Positions 41,830-48,051 of a stretch of DNA of 48,313 nt are shown here, in pieces. Position 1 is the stretch's first letter. Each line of letters opens with the position of its first letter. This stretch comes from a virus: positions 1 through 48,313 of IMG/VR virus record IMGVR_UViG_3300026197_000004; one strand, 5' to 3'. The notes beneath the pieces were generated by a model. That model was not told the origin of the DNA. It was given only the letters and a program-made list of their open reading frames with translations, and searched no databases. A program made the position numbers and the translations under genes.

Positions 41830-42085
41830 CCTGCTCCTCCTCATTTGGGAATGGGCAGTATTGCTCTCGCTCTAAGACTGGATAGAACTCAGATTCTGGA
41901 GTCCAATAAGATATGGCTAGTAACATTCTTTGTACTAGTTCGAGCATCTCCTTAATACTTAAGTCATTAGTGGTTATAAGGGCCTCACTTTTCTTATCAA
42001 ACATTACGAGGCTTAACCTATTGCTCATCTCCTCAATAAATACTTCTACTTCGTGAGTATCATATATTCCATAAGTACTACCCAT
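41822..42085 (-). CDS. Hypothetical protein, 87 aa
   Basis: Strand-helix pattern (EVEVFIEEMSNRLSLVMFDK, then LSIKEMLELVQRMLLAISYW) with an acidic end. It overlaps the ligase start by eight bases and the zinc-ribbon gene upstream by eight, so it is part of a coupled ligase unit. Function unknown. Confidence 0.65.
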   Translation of the reverse strand: MGSTYGIYDTHEVEVFIEEMSNRLSLVMFDKKSEALITTNDLSIKEMLELVQRMLLAISYWTPESEFYPVLEREQYCPFPNEEEQDD

Positions 42086-42275
42086 CTTGTACCTCCTTCC
42101 TCCATACTTTCACCGCATTAATATCGAAGGTGCAGTTAGGACTCTTGAGATAGTGGTCTTGCTTGATGGAGTTGATTACAAAGAGAGGCGTACTATCGGA
42201 GGCGTAGGGAACTTCTCCTTCTGCCCCGCAGTTCTCACACTTCCAAGGTTGGCGGAAAGGTAGGCTTGATTCCAT
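42078..42275 (-). CDS. Small zinc-ribbon protein, 65 aa
   Basis: PWKCENCGAEGEVPY gives a CxxC knuckle; a single further Cys (SPNC) follows, so the zinc site is partial unless shared. First gene after the promoter at 42299-42328, ribosome site AAGGAG. Function unknown. Confidence 0.65.
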   Translation of the reverse strand: MESSLPFRQPWKCENCGAEGEVPYASDSTPLFVINSIKQDHYLKSPNCTFDINAVKVWRKEVQDG

Positions 42276-42298
42276 TGTCTTTTCTCCTTCTTATTATG

Positions 42299-42328
42299 AT
42301 TATATCTGTAGCCATAAATTTGTGGCAA
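42299..42328 (-). promoter_or_regulatory. Sigma-70-like promoter upstream of the ligase unit
   Basis: Leftward TTGCCA, 18-base spacer, perfect TATAAT, 24 bases before the zinc-ribbon gene. The ATTTGTGGC neighbourhood of the -35 box resembles the context of the promoters at 42851 and 48080. Confidence 0.7.
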
Positions 42329-42344
42329 CTTAAGCAGTTTTTAA

Positions 42345-42370
42345 GGGGAGCAAGATTGCTCCTGCTCCCC
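42345..42370 (-). terminator. Hairpin ending the 42390-42791 transcript
   Basis: GGGGAGCA pairs perfectly with TGCTCCCC around a ten-base loop, followed by TTAAAAACTG. No long U run, so termination efficiency is uncertain, but it lies between a stop codon and a fresh promoter. Confidence 0.6.
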
Positions 42371-42389
42371 AGCGGAGGTGCTACTCCAA

Positions 42390-42791
42390 CTACTTCAATC
42401 CAGCCTTGGCCTTGAGCTGATTGATCAGTTCGTTCTGCTTGTCTTCCGACAAGGAATCGAACTTGTTCAGCATGGCGTCGACGGGGTCAGTCTTGGGAGT
42501 GGCCTCACCCGGCTTGTAGCCACTGAGTTCCTGGGTGACGACGGACTGGATATCCTCCTTATCCGCGCCTTCCTTACCATCCTCTTTGGCTTTCTTGTGC
42601 AGCTTCTCAATCCGCCGGCGAATAGCGCCCTGGAGGGTAACGACTGCGTTGGAGACAGCGTTGGAGGTGCCGACGCTATCGCCCCAGATCTGAGCCATTT
42701 CCTCGCAGTTCTCCGGAACTTCAAAGTCCACAGTGGCGCCGTACTCCATTCCCTCCAACTTCTTAGTTGCTGTTACACTCTTCTGTTGCAT
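42390..42791 (-). CDS. Hypothetical protein, 133 aa, own promoter and hairpin
   Basis: Beta-type N-part (YGATVDFEVPENCEEMAQIW), helical middle rich in Val/Ala (SNAVSNAVVTLQGAIRRRIE), Lys/Glu helix and C-terminal SLSEDKQNELINQLKAKAG. The C-terminal helix recurs in the proteins at 589 and 44984. It is bounded by a promoter and a hairpin, which suggests an abundant product. I know of similar small phage proteins but no proven role. Ribosome site AAGGAGG. Confidence 0.75.
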   Translation of the reverse strand: MQQKSVTATKKLEGMEYGATVDFEVPENCEEMAQIWGDSVGTSNAVSNAVVTLQGAIRRRIEKLHKKAKEDGKEGADKEDIQSVVTQELSGYKPGEATPKTDPVDAMLNKFDSLSEDKQNELINQLKAKAGLK

Positions 42792-42818
42792 GATTGTCCT
42801 CCTTCTTCTTGGTTTGGT

Positions 42819-42917
42819 TTAGGGTAAAACTTTTACCCAAATATGGTTACACCGTATCAGTTCTACTAGGCCGGTGTCAACCCATTTTTTGCCACAAATA
42901 CATCCTCTTAGTTCCAT
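42819..42917 (-). CDS. Possible 32-aa protein overlapping a promoter
   Basis: ATG nine bases after AAAGGAG, MELRGCICGKKWVDTGLVEL, then RCNH and a stop. CICG and RCNH could form a small zinc site. The frame runs through the promoter at 42851-42880; since that promoter sequence is also conserved near 48.1 kb where this frame is absent, the coding reading is the weaker one. Confidence 0.35.
   Translation of the reverse strand: MELRGCICGKKWVDTGLVELIRCNHIWVKVLP
42851..42880 (-). promoter_or_regulatory. Sigma-70-like promoter for the 42390-42791 gene
   Basis: Leftward TTGACA, 18-base spacer, TACGGT. The -35 and spacer TTGACACCGGC-N2-AGTAGAACTG are almost identical to those of the promoter at 48080-48109, although the -10 box here is poorer. 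A common spacer suggests a bound regulator or duplication. Confidence 0.6.
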
Positions 42918-42919
42918 GA

Positions 42920-43099
42920 CTATTTCTCCTTTGCATAAAATTTATCCGAAGATTCCTTCCATACTACAGCCACTGATAGTGGCTTCTTGGTTTCTTTGCT
43001 CTTGTCTAGGCAGCTCTTACAGATATCAATGAGATTGCCGTTGGTCTTGTAAGCAGTAATGTAGGCATCATCATTTCCGCAGATTTTGCAGATAGTCAT
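42920..43099 (-). CDS. Small zinc-finger protein, 59 aa
   Basis: MTICKICGNDDAYITAYKTN, IDICKSCLDKSKE, then KKPLSVAVVWKESSDKFYAK: two CxxC knuckles 21 residues apart make a zinc ribbon. Strong AGGAGG site six bases before ATG. Early small-gene cluster; partner unknown. Confidence 0.75.
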   Translation of the reverse strand: MTICKICGNDDAYITAYKTNGNLIDICKSCLDKSKETKKPLSVAVVWKESSDKFYAKEK

Positions 43100-43129
43100 G
43101 GTTCCTCCTGTTGTTTGTGTTATTTCGAT

Positions 43130-43315
43130 TTACCCTTCTCGGATTTTCCTCAGAACCTCGATAGCAGAATCTTCAAGTCTATATGGATCAGGGTCACCAA
43201 TAAGGGTAATAGTTGTACTATTCCTGTCTTCGGAGACAGTATTTATCTGGTATGTATCAATCCAGATATACCGATCCATTCCTGCTAGCTTAAAGCTTTG
43301 TAGAGATTTTCTCAT
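43130..43315 (-). CDS. Hypothetical protein, 61 aa, paralogue of the 38286 gene
   Basis: YIWIDTYQINTVSED, STTITLIGDPDPYRLED and IEVLRKIREG align with the 85-aa protein at 38286 along their length. A small beta-beta-helix fold is likely. Ribosome site AAGGAGG. Function unknown. Confidence 0.7.
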   Translation of the reverse strand: MRKSLQSFKLAGMDRYIWIDTYQINTVSEDRNSTTITLIGDPDPYRLEDSAIEVLRKIREG

Positions 43316-43467
43316 GATCGTGCCTCCTTTCTTGGCTTGCTGAAGTGGAGTTTCCCTATCATTCTGTGATAGGAGTTTCGACTATCAAGGATAGTGAGGT
43401 GAGTGGCTAGATACCAGTTCTCTGCCTTCATTACTCTGATCCAGTTGGTTACTTCTTGCTTAGTCAT
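43312..43467 (-). CDS. Hypothetical protein, 51 aa
   Basis: ATG chosen after GAGGGGGAG: MTKQEVTNWIRVMKAENWYL, then ATHLTILDSRNSYHRM and a basic end. A longer frame upstream lacks a ribosome site and overlaps another gene. It overlaps the following start by ATGA. Not recognised. Confidence 0.65.
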   Translation of the reverse strand: MTKQEVTNWIRVMKAENWYLATHLTILDSRNSYHRMIGKLHFSKPRKEARS

Positions 43468-43477
43468 GATCTCCCCC

Positions 43478-43627
43478 TCATCTTCTGTTTCGTCGCCTTG
43501 ATTCTCTCGCAATTTTGTTCTTCCGTTTTCTGAAAGCCCGATAGTTGCGCAGCCTTTGGCCTGTTCTTGGAGTTGGATGCTTATCAGGCTCAAAGTTCTG
43601 GTTGCTATTATTAATATTAGTATTCAT
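43478..43627 (-). CDS. Small basic protein, 49 aa
   Basis: AGGAGGG site seven bases before ATG; Asn-rich start (MNTNINNSNQNFEPDKHPTP) followed by RTGQRLRNYRAFRKRKNK and an Arg-rich end. Strongly basic, likely to bind nucleic acid or an acidic host protein. Its stop overlaps the ribosome site of the next gene. Confidence 0.65.
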   Translation of the reverse strand: MNTNINNSNQNFEPDKHPTPRTGQRLRNYRAFRKRKNKIARESRRRNRR

Positions 43628-43639
43628 TCTCCCTCCTAC

Positions 43640-43846
43640 TTAAGCGCAAGTTCTGGCGAACCTGATGGTCTTTGTTCTCAAGGCCTCATAAGCCAGAACC
43701 CTAGCCTCCGCCATAGTGAGATGGCCAGTGGCTATATACCAAAGGACATCTTGATGCAGTTTATCCTCTTCACTATGGGCCCTCTCGAAGTCTCCGGCCA
43801 TACCTCTGATCTTACTGACTCTGCTTCTTACCTGTCTAGGTGTCAT
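43640..43846 (-). CDS. Conserved small phage protein, 68 aa
   Basis: Helical: HSEEDKLHQDVLWYIATGHL, then TMAEARVLAYEALRTKTIRF and a final ARTCA. The E-D-x-L-x-x-D-V-L start with a C-terminal ALxTxxIxFxRxC block is a pattern I know from small proteins of actinophages, role unknown. Palindrome copy 11 lies upstream; ribosome site GGAGG. Confidence 0.65.
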   Translation of the reverse strand: MTPRQVRSRVSKIRGMAGDFERAHSEEDKLHQDVLWYIATGHLTMAEARVLAYEALRTKTIRFARTCA

Positions 43847-43889
43847 GGAGCCTCCTTCCTTAGTCCCCAGGATGTGCAGTCCCAGGAGT

Positions 43890-43908
43890 TTGAATAAATT
43901 TTATTCAA
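43890..43908 (-). repeat. 19-bp palindrome, copy 11
   Basis: Perfect copy, minus orientation, overlapping the stop of the 68-aa gene at 43905 and 44 bases upstream of the next start at 43846. Confidence 0.85.
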
Positions 43909-44111
43909 TCTTCCTCAACACTATACGGTATAACGATTATAGTCTCACTCGACACGATTATCAAGTAGTTATCGTCCCGGTTGCCTAGGATCAGTATTCT
44001 CGTCCCGTACTCCAGGTCATCGGCGTTGACTATTACATCCGACGATTTTATCGCGTTGCGATAGGAGCTCTCGGATATTTCCTTCTCGTCTTCTATTTTA
44101 ATTTGTTTCAT
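43905..44111 (-). CDS. Hypothetical beta-rich protein, 68 aa
   Basis: Acidic helix start, then VIVNADDLEYGTRILILGNR and YLIIVSSETIIVIPYS strands. Its stop codon lies in palindrome copy 11. Ribosome site GAGGAAA. Not recognised. Confidence 0.6.
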   Translation of the reverse strand: MKQIKIEDEKEISESSYRNAIKSSDVIVNADDLEYGTRILILGNRDDNYLIIVSSETIIVIPYSVEED

Positions 44112-44126
44112 CTCATTTCCTCTTTT

Positions 44127-44204
44127 ATAAAAAGATGGGCGACCAGAACTAACTACCAGACTTTTCCATCTGTTTCGGCCTAGCGCTAATGCTCTGGCCG
44201 CCCA
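44127..44204 (-). terminator. Long-stem terminator-like structure
   Basis: A 13-bp stem (TGGGCGGCCAGAG with TTCTGGTCGCCCA region, G-U pairs included) closes a ~43-base loop and is followed by CTTTTTATAAAAG. It sits in the ~107-base gap after the 44219 gene. The large loop could hold a regulatory RNA or protein site. Confidence 0.65.
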
Positions 44205-44218
44205 AATTCTAAGTTTAC

Positions 44219-44431
44219 TCAGTCTTCCTCAATAACCTCCAGATCCTCTATTAGCCACCAGTAACGGTCGCCATTTTCGAATTCTACAGCGGCATCGAAT
44301 TCGTCTACATAGCGTACCTCTCCCACTTGGCCAAAGTACTCCTTCATCTCCCGGGGAAAGCCCGGGCCGTACTCATCGTATCGCTCCACGTCTACTTCAT
44401 CCGCAACTTTTACTGTATCACCTTTCTTCAT
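44219..44431 (-). CDS. Small SH3/KOW-like protein, 70 aa
   Basis: ATG after GGAGG. KKGDTVKVADEVDVER, EYFGQVGEVRYVDEFDAAVE and FENGDRYWWLIEDLEV give the five-strand pattern of KOW/SH3-like barrels, very acidic at the end. Such mini-barrels often bind nucleic acid or host polymerase subunits; no specific role can be stated. Confidence 0.65.
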   Translation of the reverse strand: MKKGDTVKVADEVDVERYDEYGPGFPREMKEYFGQVGEVRYVDEFDAAVEFENGDRYWWLIEDLEVIEED

Positions 44432-44772
44432 TATCCTTCCTCCTTTCTTGTGTAGATTCTTGCCGTGTCCAAGTCTCCAGGGCACCATACCACTGCTCGC
44501 TCGTTGCCTATTATAGGTGTGTATACTCCAGAGGAGTAATCTATCAACTCATCTCTCTCGAATAGTACTAGACTCCCATATCCGAAGTCCACATAGCAGA
44601 CAAACTTACCTACCTGATCCTGAAAGATCCACTCATGAGGCTTACCTGCGTTCTCCCATTCAGAAATGTCTATATAATCCAGCTCTGAGGAAGTGGGTAG
44701 TCTGTTGTGGAATCTGTGAGGCTTGTCAGTATGTACACAGTCTTCTATTTCTTCTTTGTGTTCTTTCTTCAT
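44431..44772 (-). CDS. Hypothetical protein, 113 aa
   Basis: His- and acid-rich N-part (EDCVHTDKPHRFHNRLP), strands KFVCYVDFGYGSLVLFERD and AVVWCPGDLDTARIYT. It ends on the base where the next gene starts. Ribosome site GGAGGAAG. Not recognised. Confidence 0.6.
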   Translation of the reverse strand: MKKEHKEEIEDCVHTDKPHRFHNRLPTSSELDYIDISEWENAGKPHEWIFQDQVGKFVCYVDFGYGSLVLFERDELIDYSSGVYTPIIGNERAVVWCPGDLDTARIYTRKEEG

Positions 44773-44984
44773 TATCCTTCCTCCTTTTCTAAAGTTTCAG
44801 TGCTATACATCTGCCCAGATCCTTGACCTAGTCCCACTCCGTACCAATCGAAGCACCGCTCACAGAGCAGAGCCCAAGGCCCCATTCTAGTCTGGGCGTC
44901 GAAGAAATGTTCGTCCAAATCTAATGGCCGCTTGCAGATGTCACAAGACGCTGGCCACGTGCCTAGCCATTTTCTTTCACTCAT
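44772..44984 (-). CDS. Conserved phage zinc-knuckle protein, 70 aa
   Basis: CDICKRPLDLDEHFFDAQTR, then MGPWALLCERCFDWYGVGLG and QGSGQMY. The DA-x-T-R-M-G-PW...C-x-x-C...GVGLG block is widespread in small phage proteins, with two CxxC pairs for zinc. Function not established. The start is the ATG overlapping the previous stop, with AAGGAGG inside the previous gene. Confidence 0.75.
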   Translation of the reverse strand: MSERKWLGTWPASCDICKRPLDLDEHFFDAQTRMGPWALLCERCFDWYGVGLGQGSGQMYSTETLEKEEG

Positions 44985-45328
44985 CACTCTCCTCCTTTCA
45001 TCTTGTTCTCCAGCTGAGCAAGTAGTTCCTGCTTCTCCTTCTCACTCATGTTGGAGACGGCGCTGACTAGAGCGCCAACGTCTTCACTTGTCTTGTCTTC
45101 CTTCTTCTTTCTTCTCTTCTTTGGCTCTGCGGGTGGACAGTAAGTTATATTCTGCTCTGCCCGCATCCTATCCAGGGCATGGTACTCCTGAAGGGCATTG
45201 GAGTACTCGGCATTAACCTTGGCAAGGGTGCCGAGGAGTTCTTGTCTCCTTGACCAAGCCCGATTCATCCTGCCCTTAGCACTTGCTATCCTATTCTCGA
45301 TTGGGTACTCCCAAGTTTCGTCACTCAT
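44984..45328 (-). CDS. Coiled-coil protein with shared C-terminal helix, 114 aa
   Basis: ATG after AGGAGGAG; an upstream in-frame start lacks a site. Basic helices (RIASAKGRMNRAWSRRQELL), a Lys/Arg patch (EPKKRRKKKEDK) and C-terminal NMSEKEKQELLAQLENKMKG, which resembles the C-terminal ends of the proteins at 589 and 42390. Possibly DNA or RNA binding. Confidence 0.65.
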   Translation of the reverse strand: MSDETWEYPIENRIASAKGRMNRAWSRRQELLGTLAKVNAEYSNALQEYHALDRMRAEQNITYCPPAEPKKRRKKKEDKTSEDVGALVSAVSNMSEKEKQELLAQLENKMKGGE

Positions 45329-45563
45329 CAGTCTCCTCCTTCTCTGCCTCACTTAATATTTCTATGGCCACCCTCACTTTATCCTCCATACTGAGGCATC
45401 TCGCTAATTGTACTATGGAGGTCTTAAGAAACCAGGGCATAGTTTCTGCTCTAATTGTGGCTTGCTCGTTGTCCACTTGGGCGACGAGTAGGTAGTTATG
45501 GCCCTCCTCCCCTGCCTCTTCCTCCAGTTGTTTATGAATCTGATCAATAAGTTCGATGTTCAT
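45321..45563 (-). CDS. Hypothetical protein, 80 aa
   Basis: NIELIDQIHKQLEEEAGEEG, a strand YLLVAQVDNEQATI, then helices (IVQLARCLSMEDKVRVAIEI) and an acidic tail. Overlaps both neighbours. Not recognised. Confidence 0.6.
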   Translation of the reverse strand: MNIELIDQIHKQLEEEAGEEGHNYLLVAQVDNEQATIRAETMPWFLKTSIVQLARCLSMEDKVRVAIEILSEAEKEETDE

Positions 45564-45760
45564 ACTATTCCTCCTTTCTTGAGGTTTAGGAACTTGAAGG
45601 GATCTATACTAAACCTAGCATAAATCCCCTGTCGATAAGAATCTCTTCCATTCACGCAGTATGGGCAGATGGGACTGCCGTCCAGTTTAGGAGAGAAGGG
45701 AAAGTAGACGATACGGGTTAAGTGGTGGCCGCATCGACTACACCTTGGATAATCAGTCAT
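45560..45760 (-). CDS. Small zinc-ribbon protein, 66 aa
   Basis: YPRCSRCGHHLTRIVYFPFS and ICPYCVNGRDSY: two CxxC knuckles about 22 residues apart. Coupled to the gene upstream by a shared base. Early cluster; target unknown. Confidence 0.7.
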   Translation of the reverse strand: MTDYPRCSRCGHHLTRIVYFPFSPKLDGSPICPYCVNGRDSYRQGIYARFSIDPFKFLNLKKGGIV

Positions 45761-45957
45761 TACTCCCCCTCCTCAAAAGTTATTGATAAGGTTTTATACG
45801 GATTCGTCCTCAGGCCATACAGTGCACCCGCACGACTGATAGACTGTGGAAGATATATCACGAAATCCTGCCTATCAGGAGCCGTACCTTTATACCTATC
45901 CCCGCCAGACTTCTTGGCAGGGCGTTCGAGTTCTACGAGGATAGTAATTGGTGTCAT
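45760..45957 (-). CDS. Hypothetical protein, 65 aa
   Basis: Beta-rich: ITILVELERPAKKSGGDRYK, DFVIYLPQSISRAGALYG, then TLSITFEEGE. Could be a small barrel or inhibitor; ribosome site GGAGGTAAG. Not recognised. Confidence 0.6.
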   Translation of the reverse strand: MTPITILVELERPAKKSGGDRYKGTAPDRQDFVIYLPQSISRAGALYGLRTNPYKTLSITFEEGE

Positions 45958-45970
45958 AGTCTTACCTCCT

Positions 45971-46237
45971 TTATTCCCTTATACTTTCTATAAGGCTCGC
46001 AATTTCATAGGCTTGATCCATCGCCTTGACCATATCCTCCTTATCACCTGTCAGGAAGGACATCCTCGCATCATCGAATAGAGCATTAACCTTTGTAGAC
46101 ATAGCGAGTCTGGCGAGTTCACTTTCCTTTTTGTTAAGAGTCCGACCTTTCGGACTCAATGACTGTGCCAAGTCTCTCATCTGGTCTGCAGTCTCAATCA
46201 ACTGATTATACAGGTCTTGTGTAAAGTCTTCAGCCAT
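45971..46237 (-). CDS. Hypothetical helical protein, 88 aa
   Basis: Entirely helical by pattern (DLYNQLIETADQMRDLAQSL, ALFDDARMSFLTGDKEDMVK, AYEIASLIESIRE). Ribosome site AAGGAGG. Not recognised. Confidence 0.6.
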   Translation of the reverse strand: MAEDFTQDLYNQLIETADQMRDLAQSLSPKGRTLNKKESELARLAMSTKVNALFDDARMSFLTGDKEDMVKAMDQAYEIASLIESIRE

Positions 46238-46249
46238 AGTCTTACCTCC

Positions 46250-46438
46250 TTATCCTATAGTTTTTATCAGTTGTTCTCTGGTCTCTGGATCTAGTTCATC
46301 CAAAGTCAGGGCAGCGCCCGCTACTTTTCCTATTCTTTGAATACCTTCCACAACTTCTTGTTTACTGATGAGTCCTGATCTGTACTTGGCACGTAGATCA
46401 TCGAGTTGTCCAAACAGATCATCTAGCACTAGGTACAT
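46250..46438 (-). CDS. Hypothetical helical protein, 62 aa
   Basis: LDDLFGQLDDLRAKYRSGLI, then EVVEGIQRIGKVAGAALTL and a terminal helix. Overlaps the gene upstream by ten bases. Not recognised. Confidence 0.6.
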   Translation of the reverse strand: MYLVLDDLFGQLDDLRAKYRSGLISKQEVVEGIQRIGKVAGAALTLDELDPETREQLIKTIG

Positions 46439-46653
46439 TGTCTTTTCCTCCTTATAGTTATTTTACCTGCAAATAGCAGGCAGTGCTTGTTATCATCTCT
46501 AGGATCAGGATTAACTTCCTCAACCATAGAGACTTCACGCCAGACTTTGTCCTCCATTTCTGGTTCATTACTTTCCATGACAGGTATTGCTACTTCCACC
46601 TGTGCATCCTTGGGCCAGTTGCTTAGTTCATTGATTAGTTGTTTTACTTCCAT
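46429..46653 (-). CDS. Hypothetical protein, 74 aa, first gene after promoter
   Basis: ATG chosen because GGAGG lies six bases upstream; an ATG 12 bases earlier has no site. KQLINELSNWPKDAQVEVAI, an acidic loop (NEPEMEDKVW) and strand HCLLFAGKITIRRKR. The start of the 46.6-42.9 kb small-gene operon. Helix-then-strand opening is common in small phage proteins; function unknown. Confidence 0.65.
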   Translation of the reverse strand: MEVKQLINELSNWPKDAQVEVAIPVMESNEPEMEDKVWREVSMVEEVNPDPRDDNKHCLLFAGKITIRRKRQCT

Positions 46654-46680
46654 CTCTACCTCCATTCATTAGTGTTGAGT

Positions 46681-46700
46681 GCCCGGTAGTCCCGCCGGGC
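46681..46700 (-). other. Leader hairpin
   Basis: GCCCGG/CCGGGC stem with an eight-base loop between promoter and first gene, in the 5' leader of the small-gene operon. Could regulate or stabilise the message. Confidence 0.5.
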
Positions 46701-46727
46701 CGGGTTCTATTTCCATGTTTCAACCCC

Positions 46728-46756
46728 ACAATACCACACAAAATCGGGGATGTCAA
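46728..46756 (-). promoter_or_regulatory. Sigma-70-like promoter of the small-gene operon
   Basis: Leftward TTGACA, 17-base spacer, TATTGT, with TGTGGTATTGTGG around the -10, like the promoter at 1045-1072. Palindrome copy 12 lies 64 bases upstream. Confidence 0.75.
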
Positions 46757-46819
46757 GTAGCGCACCAAAATTACAGCGCAATCCAATCCCTCTACCCTCG
46801 ACTTCGTCGATCCAACACT

Positions 46820-46838
46820 TTGAATAAATTTTATTCAA
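46820..46838 (-). repeat. 19-bp palindrome, copy 12
   Basis: Perfect copy, minus orientation, in the gap between the 215-aa gene and the promoter at 46728-46756, 64 bases upstream of its -35 box. The same 64-base distance separates copy 2 from the late promoter. Confidence 0.85.
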
Positions 46839-46904
46839 CCTAATGGCTTCGCTATCATAGCACGTAGTGCTGGGTCTAGAGGACAACCCTAGGCGCAGTG
46901 GCGT

Positions 46905-46944
46905 GGAGGAATTTACGAGGCGCTAACGCGCTGGCTATTCCTCC
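46905..46944 (-). terminator. Hairpin at the end of the 215-aa gene
   Basis: GGAGGAAT pairs with ATTCCTCC, including the stop codon of the gene, with an inner GCG-CTAA-CGC. No U run. The TAAATTCCTC core is one of the dispersed TAANTTCCTC elements. Confidence 0.5.
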
Positions 46945-47582
46945 TCCTCACTCGGCTTCGGTGGTACAGCCAGCTGATCCTTCTGCTCCTTCAACTCCTC
47001 TTGATCCTTCCTCTTAATCTCTTCATCGCTCATCTCAGAACGTGGGCGATTATCCTCCTCAGTTGAGTTGGACTGTCTTGGCTTCAAGCCGTGAGGATTG
47101 TTCTTAATTGCCTCTTCCATCTCCTTATCCAGTTTATCAGACTTTCTTTCTATCCCTTCCCGGATGAAAGCACTTCCACTTCTATCCGCCCCTTTCTCTG
47201 CCGAGACCCTACTTATCCTCACACTATCCACTCTCTTATTATACCATAGACTCTTACTTCCCCTCTCCCCCTTATTCAAACTCCCTTTAAGCCTGGCACT
47301 TAAAAAGCTCTCTGCTTCACTAGTCAAACTAAACCCCTCCACCATACTATTCCCTACTACCATCAGCGCAAAGGCCTCCACTATATCCCCAATCAGCTCA
47401 CTCATACTTCCTACTCTCATTTCCTTTTCTTTCTCCAGCACCTCCGCTGCCGTGGCCAAGTATCTCCTATCCACTAGTGCCTGCACAAACGTATCCCTCT
47501 TATACAATCCCTCATCTCTCTCCGTGCCGGTTACTTGGGACTGAATCTCATCCTCAATGTGCTGCTTAGTCTTGGTCTCCAT
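46935..47582 (-). CDS. Hypothetical early protein, 215 aa
   Basis: Largest gene of the leading early segment. Helical N-half (IGDIVEAFALMVVGNSMVEG with SLTSEAESFLSARLKGSLN), a Ser/Arg/Lys-rich middle (DRSGSAFIREGIERKSDKLD) and a very acidic C-terminus (PPKPSEEEE). No motif recognised. It overlaps the upstream zinc-ribbon gene by 17 bases; ribosome site AGGAGG. Being expressed first, it may be a host-takeover factor; this is inference. Confidence 0.65.
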   Translation of the reverse strand: METKTKQHIEDEIQSQVTGTERDEGLYKRDTFVQALVDRRYLATAAEVLEKEKEMRVGSMSELIGDIVEAFALMVVGNSMVEGFSLTSEAESFLSARLKGSLNKGERGSKSLWYNKRVDSVRISRVSAEKGADRSGSAFIREGIERKSDKLDKEMEEAIKNNPHGLKPRQSNSTEEDNRPRSEMSDEEIKRKDQEELKEQKDQLAVPPKPSEEEE

Positions 47583-47853
47583 CTTTCCTCCTTTTCATCT
47601 CCATAGTTACTCTCATCATCTCGGATTGTTCCTCCTTAAACTCCCTTTTCCTACTTACTTCCCTCTCCTCCATAGCCAGTCTTTTCGACTCCCCTTTTCC
47701 TAACTCCATACACCTTCTACACAGCCTACTCACTCCATCCCACCTAAGTTGATCCTCCTCATACTCACTCGGCTCTAACTTCCTTTCACAGACTGGACAT
47801 ACTTTCTTTCCATCTTCCCAGTGGTATCTATCACCAGTATTCTTATATCCCAT
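47566..47853 (-). CDS. Zinc-ribbon protein, 95 aa
   Basis: KKVCPVCERKLEPSEYEEDQ and SRLCRRCMELGKGESK provide two CxxC pairs 25 residues apart, followed by a long charged helix (REVSRKREFKEEQSEMMRVT). Strong GGAGGGAGGGAAG site. Resembles HNH-associated zinc ribbons but lacks the HNH core. Early gene of unknown target. Confidence 0.7.
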   Translation of the reverse strand: MGYKNTGDRYHWEDGKKVCPVCERKLEPSEYEEDQLRWDGVSRLCRRCMELGKGESKRLAMEEREVSRKREFKEEQSEMMRVTMEMKRRKDGDQD

Positions 47854-47885
47854 TGCTCTTCCCTCCCTCCATTTAGAATTTACAA

Positions 47886-47899
47886 GGCACTGCCGTGCC
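47886..47899 (-). other. Small GC hairpin
   Basis: GGCAC-GGCA-GTGCC directly after the first early gene; may tune read-through to the next genes. Confidence 0.4.
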
Positions 47900-47901
47900 G
47901 G

Positions 47902-48051
47902 TCAGAACATTATCCCAAGTACGATAGCTCCTACTATCGCTCCTACTATCACCACTATTCCCATCCCTATCACAAACCCAGCAACCAACACTCCCTCCAT
48001 CAACATCGTTCCTGCTGCAAGCACTGTCCTTTCTATCTCCTCTCTATCCAT
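47902..48051 (-). CDS. Small membrane protein, 49 aa, first early gene
   Basis: Three in-frame ATG codons follow GAGGAGG; the third has the best spacing (six bases). MDREEIERTVLAAGTMLMEG leads into one strong membrane helix (VLVAGFVIGMGIVVIVGAIV with GAIVLGIMF). It is the first gene after the leftward promoter near 48.1 kb. Membrane-acting early proteins often exclude superinfecting phages or alter the host envelope, but no evidence here fixes the role. Confidence 0.7.
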   Translation of the reverse strand: MDREEIERTVLAAGTMLMEGVLVAGFVIGMGIVVIVGAIVGAIVLGIMF

